This document shows positions 11,443 to 23,801 of a DNA stretch of 64,000 nucleotides, one piece after another. The DNA lies in contig JAYEVK010000437.1 in assembly GCA_036346275.1 (NCBI GenBank), positions 182,527 to 246,526 on the forward strand, given 5' to 3'. The DNA comes from Otatea glauca (Eukaryota; Streptophyta; Magnoliopsida; Poales; Poaceae). Position 1 is the first letter of the stretch. Every line of letters begins with the position of its first letter. A model generated the notes under the pieces. It was not told the DNA's origin and did no database searches. It saw only the letters and a list, made by a program, of their open reading frames with translations. The position numbers and the translations under genes are program-made.

Positions 11443-11737
11443 GGGCCTGATTGTTTTTGCTGTGGGTTTCTCTAAAAGGTGATTCGGGATTGTGGTTATA
11501 GAGAAGCTGATTCTGGATTCTAGGATGACATTTGGTGGATAATTACTTAGAACTTTCAGTGGTATTCTTATATTTATATTTCTCAGAATCCATAGAAGCA
11601 CATATGAAGTGGATTGTGGATTCTAGTGTATATGGGTGGATTGGATTATGAGAATCGATTCCTAGAATCAGATTATTTGTTTTCTATTCAGCTTTTGGTG
11701 GTAGAATCCAAAATCCACATAAAAAACAAACAGACCC
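11443..11737. mobile_element. Tourist-like MITE, 295 bp, complete
   Basis: Terminal inverted repeats GGGCCTGATTGTTTTTGC (left) and GGGTCTGTTTGTTTTTTA (right end, reverse strand) agree at about 19 of the first 23 positions. Both sides carry TTA (11440-11442 and 11738-11740), the target duplication of PIF/Harbinger-type elements. The interior repeats words such as GGATTCTAG and AGAATC in both orientations, so the transcript could fold on itself. No coding capacity. Confidence 0.85.
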
Positions 11738-12141
11738 TTAATAAGTGCGCTTGCATAAAGGAGTGAGGAACGGTCTAAATTGGAAGCAACATATATAGGG
11801 TGTCATTTGTATTTACCAATTAAGTAAGGTTTGGAATCAACTAAGTTATAGAGCATCTAAACTTTCTCATAAATCATGGCATAATCTTCTTATTCTGGAC
11901 CTCTTTCTCTCAACTTGGATTTTGGCTTCCGCATATTTTTCGTTATTTTAACACCAAGTTAACCGATTCTAATGAGAAACAAACATTTCACACGAAAAAT
12001 GACAAATTTGCAATGAAACAATCCAATTTTTTTTTCAATTTTAGATTTAAAACTTTTAACTTAAAAGCTTTCAATTGGGAGTTTTGAAAACTTCCCATTA
12101 GAAATAGAATCTTTCAGATCAAATTCGAGAAGTTTCAGCTC

Positions 12142-14448
12142 CTGTGGCGACCCGCATAATTAACACCAGATAATGACTATAGTCTTGTTATTAATCTTGA
12201 GTTAATTACGCTGATCTGGGTATATTAGCTAACAAAACATCGAGCGGGCCCGATATTTTCTCGATTAATACCACTATTCAGAGTGTTCCAGTAGAACACT
12301 AATTAGAGACTAAAATGGAACTTTATTACATTCCATACACGCAGTACCAGCTTACATTTTATCACCTATCTTATTACATAATTCACAACACAAGTTTAAC
12401 ATCACATTTATTCTACTATGTACCCTAGAGAACGAGGGTCTCTGTTGTAGGGGCTACTACTCCACCCAGTCCTCTGGGTCATCCTCCACCTCATCACCTT
12501 GGTCCTGTGGGTGATCGTCCATCCACTCCTCATCGGAGCATCCATAGCAATCAGAATCTAAGAAAAGAGGGAGTATACAAGGGTGAATACAAAGGTGTAC
12601 TCAGCAATCATTAGTATCAATTATGCATTTATGAATTTTATAATCCGAAACCTTCACCAGTTCCATTCCTCAAATCCATACCTCAAGACCAATTACCAAA
12701 AATAGGTTTTATTAAGAAAAATCTTGAGTTTCGATTTTTATTTGTAAAATTTCTACTAGCACTCGTGTATGAGGCAGATTTAACTTCGGTAGCCTCCAAT
12801 CCAGGAGACAGGTATGAATTCATGATTTTAACCCTGCACAGTTTTGTATCACTTTACCCATAGTGAAACCAGATTGTAGTCAAGAACCCAGAATGTTTAT
12901 CACTATTCCGGTATTTAGATCTCCAACCTTGGCCCCTTCCGGTTGTACTCTATATCGATTCAATGACACTAAGACATGGGATGACCAGTTGTACCCCGTC
13001 GCAAAATCTGAGGTACTCATATCCCCTAACCACTTACCAGTTATGCTACAGCACGAATCGGTGGTACTAAGACATTGGGGTAACCAGTTGATCTCTATCA
13101 CAAAATCTGGAGATACTCATCTCATGGCTTTAATGATAGCGCCAAATAACCATTACCGGTTATTATCGTGTACTTTACTAGGCATCCGGCATATCCCAGC
13201 TTAACACATCTTAATTACCCCATGTGGAGATCAAACACCTTATAGGACAACCTTTTCCGGTCGTTTTCATACACTATGGATAGATACAAATTATTACGGC
13301 TCATTGTCCGAGTATAGTGGTTTAACCTTATAATATATTCCTTGTAGAGGGCCTCACCGGCAATACTCACACATGGCACCCTCTATCCACCATATATTAC
13401 CTCACCCCGACTTCACCTGTTGGGTGAGTCAACCAACAATCACAATTGCATCCACAGTTTATCCAACAAATCGATTTAGGTTTTACTTAAAACAACATTT
13501 TACCATGCAACAATGATACCACATATATTCCAAATAAATCATTGATATAAAATTAAGCATGGTCATGGATGCTTGCCTAGATTTTGATAAAAATACTCGT
13601 CTTCACCCGTTTGCTGATTCGCGATCCAATTTGATTTATTTTCTAAAATTACAAAAATGTCATATTTAGTGACGGATTAGTTTTTGCATGTTTCAAGGTG
13701 CCCAACTTGCTCTTCTTATTATTCTGGGATTTATAAAATTTACATTGCGATTTTTAGAGCTTTATTCGATTTTATACTGTCGCGCTTTATTTAATAGATT
13801 GGCAGACTGAATTTAGCGTTTTTAATTAATTTCAACTGTTTTAACCAATTTTAAATTTTCCACTGATATAAATAATTATTATTTTAGTTGATTTACTGAA
13901 ATTTCTATTTTTCTTGTTTTTCTCTTTTCTTTTCTTTTATTTTTTTTTGACCACTTATTAGTTGCAAACTCACGCGTTTATTAGCGTACAGATGATGTGG
14001 CAATTATTTTCTACGGCTAGATAACTAGTTTACGCATTTTAGAAAATTTTACTATACTTCCAATTTTTCTCTTTCTTTTTCTTTTCCTTTTTCTTTTCTT
14101 CTCTCCTTATTTCTTTCCTTTTTGTCTTTCTTCCTATTCTCTCTCTCCCTTCTTCCATTTTCCTCCATGCTTCTCTCTCCCTCCCATTCTTTTTGTTCAT
14201 GCTTTTCCTCCCGAGCGGGTGCCACTCCAGCCCGGCCGGCCTGTCTCCGACGCTAGCGCCGGCCGCCACCGGCTCCCCCTCTCCGCCGCCTCCACTCTGG
14301 GCTCGAGCACCCGGGCTGCAGCTCGGCCAGCCTGGTGTGGCCCGGCCCTGCCCACGAGCACGCATGGTTGCGCCCGGCCACAGTGCTTGGGCTACCGCCG
14401 CCCTGGGCTCTCCGCCTGGTTCCCTTCCTCGCGGCCTGGCCCGTGGGG
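12142..14448 (-). repeat. Large gypsy LTR, minus strand, interrupted at 14448
   Basis: The left end TGTGGCGACCCGCAT would be the 3' terminus of a minus-strand LTR. Minus-strand text such as TGAGTACACCTTTGTATTC at about 12.6 kb parallels the 'GTACTCACC' tract of the large chromovirus LTR at 61.7 kb. The LTR is split at 14448 by the TGGGG-flanked solo LTR. Its GC-rich part resumes at 28244, but its other end is not resolved. A pyrimidine-rich tract (14050-14200) and a GC-rich segment (14215-14448) lie in it; open frames there are compositional. Confidence 0.6.
14050..14212. repeat. Polypyrimidine tract
   Basis: About 160 bases that are almost pure C/T on the plus strand (purine-rich on the minus strand, which is the sense strand of the host LTR). 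It directly adjoins a GC-rich block. A purine-rich run in the untranslated leader of the LTR transcript is one reading; no function can be shown. Confidence 0.7.
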
Positions 14449-15016
14449 TGTCACAGCCCCAAAACCAAAGATGCATCTATAATCATCATGAGCATACATG
14501 AAGCATCATTAAGCATTTAATCTCGTGTTGGCATACATTCGAATTCAATTTTTGAATTGTTGATTTTAGTGCAAATTGGTACGTTGTGAAGCAACTCAAT
14601 TTTTCACCATATAACATGACCTCTGTGTTATTTTTGTATTGTTACCCACTGCAAATAGTGAATTTAGGAATTTATTCCCAGATTTTAGGAGATCATTTGG
14701 GTGCTCAAATTAAATCTTGTAATTTCAGAAACAACCATCTTGTGTGAATTTGCATACTTAATTTACAAATGCTTTTTGAGTGAAACCAACAGTATTGTGC
14801 TATCTAATATCTATACGTAATCCACAAAAATTGGGATGATTTTTGGAGCTGTTTTGTACCCTTAATTAAGTGGAAGAAGAGAGGGAGAAGAAATTGGCTA
14901 AAAATTAAAAAAAATTGTCTGTCTGCTTCTTCTCCAATTGGGCGCCGTGGACGGTGAGTCCACTTGGCTGGCGCTGATTGAGGACGCTGGGCGGTGCTCC
15001 GAGCTCTCCCTTGCCT

Positions 15017-15022
15017 TATATA
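15017..15022 (+). promoter_or_regulatory. TATA-box candidate in the solo LTR
   Basis: TATATA in the context CTTATATACTCCCCGG, followed by pyrimidine-rich leader-like sequence (CTCTTCCTCCTCTGC). The position, inside the first fifth of the LTR, suits an LTR promoter. The homologous LTR at 58903 has TATAAAG at 59574-59580. Confidence 0.5.
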
Positions 15023-16434
15023 CTCCCCGGTCGAAACCCTAGCTATCTCCTCTTGCTTTTTCCCTCTTCCTCCTCTGCTCCACTGCTCCAGGGCAAGCCG
15101 TCGTCGCCCACTTTTCTGCCGCGGGACGCCGCCAAGTGCTCACCGGTGCGCCACCGTTTAGCGCGTCCCCACGTTGAGGAGCCGCATGGTGAGAACCCCT
15201 ATGACATGGTGAAGCTTGCTGCCCATTCCTTTTTCAGCCCGGTGGCTATACATTTTCCTCGCTCTGCGTCATGTCCCAGTGAAGAAGAAGCACATTACTA
15301 GCTAGATAATGGTGTTAGTGTTAGCACATAAACATTTCAAAACTTGTAAAATCCATAGAATATTCATATGACCTTCAAATAATGTGAGACCAATTTTGTT
15401 AGCTTCATATTTCAGTGCTATTTAACAAAAAAATATGTATGCTCATGAAACATGTACCTATTTTCCTAGATCTATTTTGTTTGTGTAATCTAGTTTAATT
15501 CATAAACAAAACTTATTAACTCCAAAAATTGTGAAACCAATTTTGTTGTACTCCTTGTGATGTGTCCTATATAGTACAAATATCCTTTGGCATGAAAAGC
15601 TATATTTATTTACATTTCATGTGATAGATATAAAAGGGACCTTAAGATTTATCTTTTTCATAAAGTGTGCAAATAAAATCCAAAAATGGTGAATCTAGAT
15701 TTTTTGATCTCTTACTGTTGTTTTGTACCAAGTAACAATATGTGAAGCCACGAATAAATAATTAATGTTCTATTCTAAGCATATTTGCCTTATGTCCTTT
15801 AATCTTGTAATATTTCTAGAGAAATAAATAATTATATTTTTAATATAAGATCACCTCCAGAAATGTTTTTGTTATTGTACCTATATATGAAAAATATTGT
15901 TTCCCTTTTATTAAGTGTTCTTTCTTTTGATTTGTGGTTTGAGTTGCACGCTTCTTAAAGCGTAATTTTCAGCAAATTAATAATTGTGTATAACTCAATT
16001 GAATGATGTTTTTCCAAATAAATGAACTTCAATAAACTCCTTTATTGCTGAACTTTATATGTAACTTCTTGAAGTTCATCTCGTTCATTTCTCATGCTCA
16101 TACATGCGCATTTACATCAATAACATCATTCTAATTTTGCATCATTGCATTCGTTTAGAGCCCGACGTACCGGAGAGCAACAAGGTTGACCCGGTGACCG
16201 TGAGTGAAGAGAACTTTGAGGAGGAACCAGCTGCTACACAAGGCAAGCATCGAGCATATTTCTCCTATATTTTGGATCAATGTAACTTATATTATGATAT
16301 TATGCATGTGGGTTTTTATGTTATATATCTATGTCGCGAATAGCTCCTAATTGTTGCATTTCCACCTTCCTTGATATTGTTTACCATACACCTTGATAAC
16401 TCTTAGCATGGGTAGTTTGTCTTATGCTAATAGT

Positions 16435-16650
16435 TAGGGGTGAAAATGGGCCGGATAATATCCGACCGGATCCGGATCCGGATCCGGTCGGGATCGGATT
16501 CGGGAAGAAAACAAAATATCTGGTCGGATACGGGATCGAATCTGGATAATTTAATTCGGATACGGGATCGGATCCGGAGCGATCGATATCCGGATAATAT
16601 GGGACAGGAACCGGATAATCGGATAATGTGCATTCGGATATCCAGATAGT
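16435..16650 (+). repeat. 5' terminal and sub-terminal repeat region of the hAT
   Basis: The 16-bp TIR is followed by about 200 bases crowded with CGGAT (12 copies by eye) and ATCCG (6 copies), partly as tandem GGATCC units near 16465-16490. Short sub-terminal motifs of this type are known transposase-binding sites in hAT elements such as Ac; that role here is inferred. Confidence 0.8.
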
Positions 16651-16767
16651 AATTCCGTATGTAACCCTCGGTCACACTCGTACACCCCCAGGCTCAGTTC
16701 CCCACCTAACCACCCGGCCACCCCCACCCCCAGATCTGAGATCTGAATCTTATCTTCCCCGACGGTC

Positions 16768-16872
16768 GGGCGACTAGGCGAGCGCCTCCCTCCGGCGACT
16801 AGGTGAGCTACTGGGCGAGCGCCTCCCTCCACCGACTGGGTGAGCGCCTCCCTCCGCCGACTGGGCGAGCGC
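16768..16872 (+). repeat. Tandem GC-rich repeat in the hAT leader
   Basis: About four imperfect units around GACTGGGCGAGCGCCTCCC, with period near 25 bp (one unit longer). They lie in the proposed promoter/5' leader of the transposase gene, upstream of a candidate leader intron (donor at 16947, acceptor ending 17764). Confidence 0.7.
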
Positions 16873-17771
16873 AATCCCAAACAGTTTGATTGCTTCATCG
16901 AGCAAACACCTTCTAACTTCTTCATCCTTCAGGCTTCAGCCTTCAGGTAACTTTTTTTTTGTCATTGTCCAGTTCGACTTCCATCCCTCCTTGCATAGTT
17001 CGATCCCTGTTGTGATCTGTGCTCTCTTTAATCATGCGTTAGTGGTTTCTTCTTCTCATATCTTGTTGGGGTTCAAGAAGTGGTGGAATATAGAGAGGAG
17101 GAGATATTTCGGTACGTTTCTTGATTTGTCCATCCACGGTTTCTTGTTTTCTTGATCTGGGTGGGTTACTTTGATGCCCTTGTTATTGGATTAGTGGAGA
17201 GATTCCTGTACGAGTGTGTGTACTCTTGGATGGATTGTTGTGATGTATGTGTTCTTGGGTGTGGCAAATGGCTGGATATGCTAGATTGGGCAAAGAAGCA
17301 TGAGGGTGTTAGGCACTATTAGCGATGATTTCATAAGACAAAATCCTTTGAAGTATTTTTTTAGTTTGGTTGCTACGTTTACTGTTTTTAATTCCGATCG
17401 AGATATACTTTAGCTCAATTGGGATGTGGTTTTCAATTAGATGGCCATGGAGGCATGAAAAATGAAATGCATATTCATGTGTTACAGTAGAGAAGAAGAG
17501 ATCCAAGTACAACAGTGAAAACGTTAGTAGTTCTTAACCACTTTTAGCCAAGTTGCAAAAGGCATGAACAAATAGTATATCCGTAATCTTTCCAAACATG
17601 CATTCCTTGCATATCCATGTCAAGATTATCTTTGCGTTTTAACATTTCGTCATTTCGTCCACTTCTTTCTGACAAAGCTAAGAGAATACAATATATGTCA
17701 AAAGATACAAACCCTGCTTCTATTATTGGGTACTAATTTACGAGATTTTATCTGTCTATACTAGGAAGAAT

Positions 17772-20084
17772 ATGGCATCGGCATCAAGTGGTACTGCAAG
17801 TATAAGTGTAAGTGTATCATCGACAGCTCCAAGCCAAGCCGTCCCAATCATGGGTAGCGGGCCTAGTGGCATAGGAGATACAAACCCTGCTTCTATTGTG
17901 CATGTTGAAGAGGCAGATGATGAACCTCAAGTGAAGAGACAGAAGAAGAGCACATCACCTGTTTGGGATCATTACACCAAGTATTCTGTGACAGTTATCG
18001 AGGAAGGAAAGAAGGGTGTCCAACAATGGGCCAAATGCAACCATTGTGCTTACAAAGCTAGGTGCGAGAGTGCCAATGGCACAAAGGTTTTCTGGAACCA
18101 TTTGAAGTACAAACATAACTTGAAGCGAGGCCAGCAGCAGCTTAAACTAGAAAAGAACCATGAGGATGGTACAAGTGTCGTTGAGCCTTACAGGTATGAC
18201 CAAGAAGCCAGCTTGAGGAAATTTTATTTGGCAATAATAATGCATGAGTACCCTTTCAATATTGTTGAGCATGAATATTTTATTGAGTTCATCAAATCTC
18301 TGCGTCCTAACTTTCCAATCAAGAGTCGTGTCACTGTTAGGAAGGAACTAATGGATATCTTTGTAGAAGAAAAGAATAAATTGCTTGAATGTTTTAAATC
18401 TGTTCAGTACCGCTTTAGCACAACTATGGACATGTGGACATCTAATCAGAACAAAGGATATATGTGTGTCACTGTTCATTGGATTGATGATAATTGGCAC
18501 ATTCAGAAAAGAATTATCAATTTCATGCATGTTGGAGGTCGGCACACAGGTGCTAAGCTGTCAGATGCATTTACTGCTAGCATTATGAGATGGTATATTG
18601 AGAAGAAATTATTTTCTCAAACTTTGGACAATGCATCAGCAAATGAAGTGTGTGTTAAAGATGTAATTGCTGAATTGAAAACACAAAGTCCCCTAATATG
18701 TGATGGGATGTTCTTCCATGCAAGATGTGGTAATCACATATTAAATCTTGTTGCTAGAGATGGTCTGCAAGAAATTGCATCTGCAGTTCATCATATTCGA
18801 TCATTTGTGGCAGCTGTAAAAGGCTCTCCATTGCAGTGGGAGGAGTTTCAGAAATGTGCATCTCAATGTCAGTTGGATACAAAGAGGGGTGTCTCATTAG
18901 ATGTTGCAACAAGGTGGAATTCCACTTATCTCATGTTGTGGGATGCTTTATATTATAGGAAAGCTTTTGAGCGGCTTGTGTGCATGGAACGCCGTAGATA
19001 TGAGAATATATCTCCATCAATTGCTGAATGGGAAAAGGCATCGACACTTTGTAAGTGCTTAAAGAAATTCCATGATGTCACTGAGATATTCTCTGGTACT
19101 TTATATCCAACAGCAAATCTATTTTATCCAAGTTTTTGTGACATTAAGCTTTTGATTTCTGAGTGGTGTGCTAGCACTGAGACCACTATTAGTAAGATGG
19201 CATTTTCTATGCATGCTAAGTTTGAAAAATACTGGAAGAAGTCAAACATTGCTCTTGCTGTAGCTTGCTTTCTTGACCCTAGGAGAAAGAGGAAGTGTAT
19301 AGAATTTTATATGAAAATTTTTTACAGTCATGTGTTGTATGAAATTGAACTTGAAGAATTTACTAAAGTTGTCAAGCAATTGTATGATGCCTATGCTTCT
19401 TCTTACTCAAAGAGTACTAGTGCACCTAGTGTGACTTGTGAACCAAAAGAGGACTCTATGGAAGAAGGAAATGATGAACTTGACAACTTCTTATATGATA
19501 CACATGGGATTGATCAAGGTGATGCAAATGACTTGGATAAGTATATGGCAGAACCACCACTAAGGCTTGCTAAATCTAATAAAAAATTTGATATTTTATC
19601 ATGGTGGAAAAGTCAGCAAGATGCATATCCTATTCTATCACATATTGCTCGTGATGTGTTGTTGGCCATGCAAGTTTCAACTGTTGCTTCTGAATCTGTG
19701 TTCAGTGCGGGTGGCCGTGTCATTGATCCATTTCGTAGCCGCCTAGACCCTGAGATTGTAGAGGCATTGATTCGTACCAAAGATTGGGTAGCCGCATCGA
19801 GAAAAGGTGATAATTACGTTGTTTATCAATCTGCATTATAATTGTGAAAGAAAGTCTATTATTTACTAATGTACATTTCTTTAAAATTTTCAGATTCTAG
19901 TAATAAGGTTGCATCTATCATCAATGATTTGGAGGTTGTGGATACACTTATTACTAATACGGTGATTGTGGTATGGCACTCTTTACTTCTTTAGTTAGCA
20001 TTTGCTTCTAACTTATATGTTAATTTACTATTTGACATAACAAACTTGTAGGATGAAGAAGAATTAGCTAATCATGAGGATTGA
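17772..20084 (+). CDS. hAT transposase (BED zinc finger, RNase-H core, hATC domain)
   Basis: Cuts and moves the hAT element in the nucleus. The uninterrupted frame 17772-19841 encodes 689 residues, normal for RICESLEEPER/Ac-like plant proteins. Visible parts: basic KRQKK (55-59); BED finger with C89, C92, H110, H115; catalytic-core landmarks D220 (TTMDMWTS) and D286 (TLDNASAN); CGNH at 319-322; RWNSTY at 381-386; and the C-terminal dimerisation region about 588-673 (STVASESVFSAGG). Exon 1 probably splices at 19806 to 19894-19970 and then 20052-20084. This stays in frame, adds an acidic end (DEEELANHED) and gives about 714 residues. The start is the first Met after an acceptor-like AG at 17763-17764. 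No stop or frameshift is seen; catalytic competence is inferred. Confidence 0.9.
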
Positions 20085-21374
20085 GGAGGAGTTCAGGACC
20101 TCCAGGTAATTGAGGAGAATTACACTTCATATCCGATTGCTATTTTCTCAAGATGACGTATTGATGATATGCTCTATATATTACAATAATGGCACGTTCT
20201 GATTGCTAAAATTAATTGATGAAACATGATTTCAAAAGTTATCTGGCTGCGCTTTCCACATTTTAAAGTATATGACAAGCTGGTAGCTGCTTATTCAATG
20301 ATCTAAACAGCTTAAATAAATGATATAAAATGTTTTGATTTTTAGTTTTTAACTTTAGAGGGTTGGTAATTAATCTGGTCAAATTAAATCTGTTCAATAG
20401 TTGGGGATTTGCTATATTGATCACCTGACAATCACCGGTTTAAAATTTTATTGTGTAGTACTGTCACTTTCCGTGTTGATTTGCTGCATGTAGTTCTCTT
20501 TTGCATATCAATGTCCATCTTAAATCTACCATTTGTGTCTTGGAAAACATCACTAGGAAGGCTGTAGCCTATAGGAATTGTTTCTTACTGTGTTGGAGCT
20601 GCAGTAGCAGCATACAGTAGGATCATGTATCTCAATACCTCAATGAATGAAAAATGGTATATTAATGCTATATTTGAACTAACTTTGTTGGATTATGCCA
20701 ACTTTGATATGCGTTGAACATTCAAGGTCAGCTTTAAACCCTTCTTTTTCTTCTTTAGAGGCCAAAATTTAACATGGTGTATGGAATGCGATGTAGTTAG
20801 ATGCTTGGTTGCTACTTGGTTATATTAATCCAGAACCACATATTTTCTAAGTGGTTGTATTAATGCATCTTTGATCTTTTAATAAGAGAATCGACTGTTA
20901 TGCAACAACATTTAGTCAAGAAAAGCATACCACGTTGTGCTGTAAGCACCCTATATATTTGGATCCATTCTCTGTACTTGATTTATTGATGTTAGTTTGT
21001 CCTGAATCCTGATCTTAAATTGTGCACCTATTGATACACCGCAGGTAACCATGGCACTGATGGTATGACCCATAATCTGCGTGGAGTTGGGCGCTTCCTG
21101 GAACCGAGCAAGTTCCAAATGTGACTTATGTGCTAGTGTCTGTGACTAAGACTGTGAAAACGCTATCCAAGTCTATGCTATTTGCTGTCTTTTGATGAGT
21201 AGAACTATATGGCACATGTGTTTGTAGTGTCCGTTGGCTCATCGAGTTGTATAACTTAATGTAAAAGTGTAAGCTTATCGAGTTCTATGATGTTTATTGG
21301 ATTTGATTGATATATAACTCGCTACTATGGTCTTGTATGGTTTTAATTCATCATATATTACTTTATATATGTAT
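20085..21374 (+). other. 3' noncoding region of the hAT
   Basis: 1.3 kb of AT-rich sequence between the transposase stop and the inserted gypsy element. It has intron-like signals (CCAGGTAATTG at 20101; CCGCAGGTAACC at 21042) and may be 3' UTR with introns. No protein is supported. Confidence 0.5.
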
Positions 21375-21379
21375 GTATT

Positions 21380-22142
21380 TGATGAGGACATCACTACTAC
21401 GGATATGACCACATTTGGTTGTGCCTACTCCAACACATCATCCACGGGCCAAGAAGAGAGAGAGATCAAATCCATCACATTCTGGAATCCAATTCGGCCT
21501 CCTGAGACAGCACCAACTTAAAACGGTCATAACTTTTGATCCAGAAGAGTGTTCGGGGCACATGAGTACTTGATTGAAAGCTTTCGTCGCCCTCTTTCCA
21601 ATGGATCCAGTCTCACCTTCAAATTCCTTCTGAGCTGTCCGGAAACTGCAAAACAAGTCACGTCACTTTTCCAGTCCGAGTCAGAGTGGGCCTTGGGCCT
21701 TGTAATCGAATTGTATTTGGTTTCCTAGGGTTTTGAACGACCACCTCCTCTTGTTATCTCATAAATAACCAGCCGCAACCCCATCTAGGGTTTTGGGTTT
21801 TGTTTGATTAGTTTAACCAAGTGCAAACTTTGCGTCTTCGAGTTGTGCTGGACAACCACCTTGTCAAGACCTTCAATAGAACCCCACCTTATTTTGGCCT
21901 TCAATTCTTATTTGCAATTTCAGATTGCTTTTACCATTGTTCTTGCTTGTTCTTGGTTGCTTGCAGGAATTGAACTCGTGTTCAGTTGATCGTGCCCACG
22001 GCAAGATCAATAACACTCCGGAGTTGGTTTAGCGATTGCTAAGGCGCATCGTCGTCGTACGTTGTAGTCGGATCGTCAAAGTCGGTTCCACAAATCGATA
22101 GTTATCGCTCTCATCGAAAGATCGGGACACAACCTCGCATCA
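21380..22142 (+). repeat. 5' LTR of gypsy element C (763 bp)
   Basis: Starts TGATGAGGACATCACTACT and ends ACAACCTCGCATCA directly before the PBS. A weak TATA-like ATAAATA (21761-21767) lies about halfway. Confidence 0.95.
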
Positions 22143-22144
22143 GG

Positions 22145-22156
22145 TGGTATCAGAGC
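22145..22156 (+). other. Primer binding site (tRNA-Met type) of element C
   Basis: TGGTATCAGAGC two bases after the LTR, identical to the site of element A. Confidence 0.92.
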
Positions 22157-23801
22157 GCCAAGTTTCTCGGTGAGAGATTCTGTACCGTAGATTAGTTTTT
22201 GTTTTCTGTCCTAAATTGAAAATTACCCCACAAAAATTCAACCTTTAGATTCAATCTAGTATTTTAGTGAGTTTTGTTAGGTTTTGATCCATTAGAGTCC
22301 TTGTTTTAGTTGCTGATCGTTTTTCCTTCGCGTAGCTTTTCTTTCAATCTGTCCAGTACTTTGTTTTGTTCATAACTTTCGCATACGAGCTCGGATTCTA
22401 GTGTTTTTGTACTTTCCTAAAACCTGGGAACAATCTCTACAAAAACCTAGTTGGGCATGAACTCTAATTCTGTTTAATCTGGATATCAAATTTGTTGAAG
22501 CAAGTTGTACTTCCAATCCAGATCGGTTCGGTATTTTGATCATAATTCTCACGTCCGAACTCCGTTTGGGAAGTTTTTATACTTTCCTGAATCCTTGAAG
22601 AGTCCTCTACAAAAACGTTTTTGGGTGTCCTTTCTGATTCGGATTCCATCAAACCGAATTTGATTCGATTCGAATTGGTCCCGCTGGCTAAAATTGGGAG
22701 TATTCATGCAGTTCGGTTTTGAGCCATAACTTTCACACCCGTGCTCCAAATTGCATGTTCTTGTATTCCTCTGAAAGCTGAGGACATAAGCTTCAATTCT
22801 TTCCATAGTGAACCTTCTAAATTCGGTCGTTTTGAATCTGTAATCTAGGCGACAAATCTGCTGCCCTAGAAACTTTGAATTTGGGTGTTTTGTTCAATTC
22901 GTGTTCTAGTTTTGTTCCTTTGAGTTGGTTGAGTCCAGTAGCATCCATAATCCATAAAACTCCAAAAATATCAGTATACATACCTTTGTTAACCAATTCA
23001 TCCTTTGCGAATACTTTGATCCCAATTGAGACTAGCTATTTGATATTGCTTAGGGCTGTTCATATTGATACATTGCATAATCTTGAATTATCATATCATA
23101 CTATCTTGTGATATCAAGTTAGGGATTCCAAAACTTTGCTCATACTAGTGTTGGCCGCAAGTCACCAAAAGAAAGAAGAGAGAAAGAAAGAGCCAAAAGG
23201 CAAAAAAAAAGAAAAAGAAAAGAAAACATAATAGTGGTAAGTGAAGACTACATTGAGCGAAACCCTAATTTGTGTTCACTATTTTTCAGATTGTGCAATT
23301 GTATTAATTAGTGAGCAATCTTGTGCCCTTTTATCTTTTCTGAAGCAATTAGCTAGTGTCTCTCTATAACTTATGCAACACGAGCTTTGGTCTGAAAATT
23401 TTCTTATTTAGCTCATTCCATTGGTTGCATTAAGTTACATCATCTTTGCGTGAGTTGCCTTGAAATTCGCTTATATCTTTGAGATCGGCAACTAGGACTT
23501 GTGATTTCTATTTTGGGTCCTTACTTGTCATTACAATAACTAGAATTATCAGATTGCATAGGAAATAAGTATAGCCTACTAAGCTCCACATATTTTACCT
23601 TGTACGCTTGTTCGGTCCCTTGCAATCGCTTTATCCAAGCTTCAAGAACTTTTGACACCGCCAACGGCCGACAACTCTGCCGCACGGTAAGAACTTGTAA
23701 GAGCTTTGGTTAAGGCTTGAGAGTTGAGCGACTTTTCTCCACTTCCTAGTAGTTGATTGGGAATTACATAAACATTTGCCTTTCCCTTTATGCTACTAAC
23801 C
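22157..23801 (+). repeat. Leader of element C with three degenerate ~175-bp repeats
   Basis: The 1.6-kb untranslated leader contains three related units starting near 22369, 22542 and 22729. Each opens with a CATAACTTTCGCATACGAGC-like line; units one and two then share TTTTTGTACTTTCCT/TTTTTATACTTTCCT and TACAAAAAC. A short A-rich/GAAA-rich stretch lies at 23165-23230. The opening motif also appears in the leader of element A and the LTR of element B. Confidence 0.65.

Noticed and set aside
14449..14460. TGTCACA as the right end of the minus-strand LTR at 12142, with GCTCC/GCCCC as a target duplication
   Set aside because: TGGGG on both sides of 14449-28238, with a TG...CA pair and block homology to another LTR, explains the position better; the GCTCC/GCCCC pair has a mismatch.
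14039..14501. Possible host gene exon near 14.2 kb (Pro/Ala-rich frames)
   Set aside because: Located in an LTR between a polypyrimidine tract and a GC-rich segment; several frames open on both strands; no domain.
22145..22156. tRNA gene fragment
   Set aside because: Only the 12-base complement of a tRNA 3' end next to an LTR: a primer binding site.
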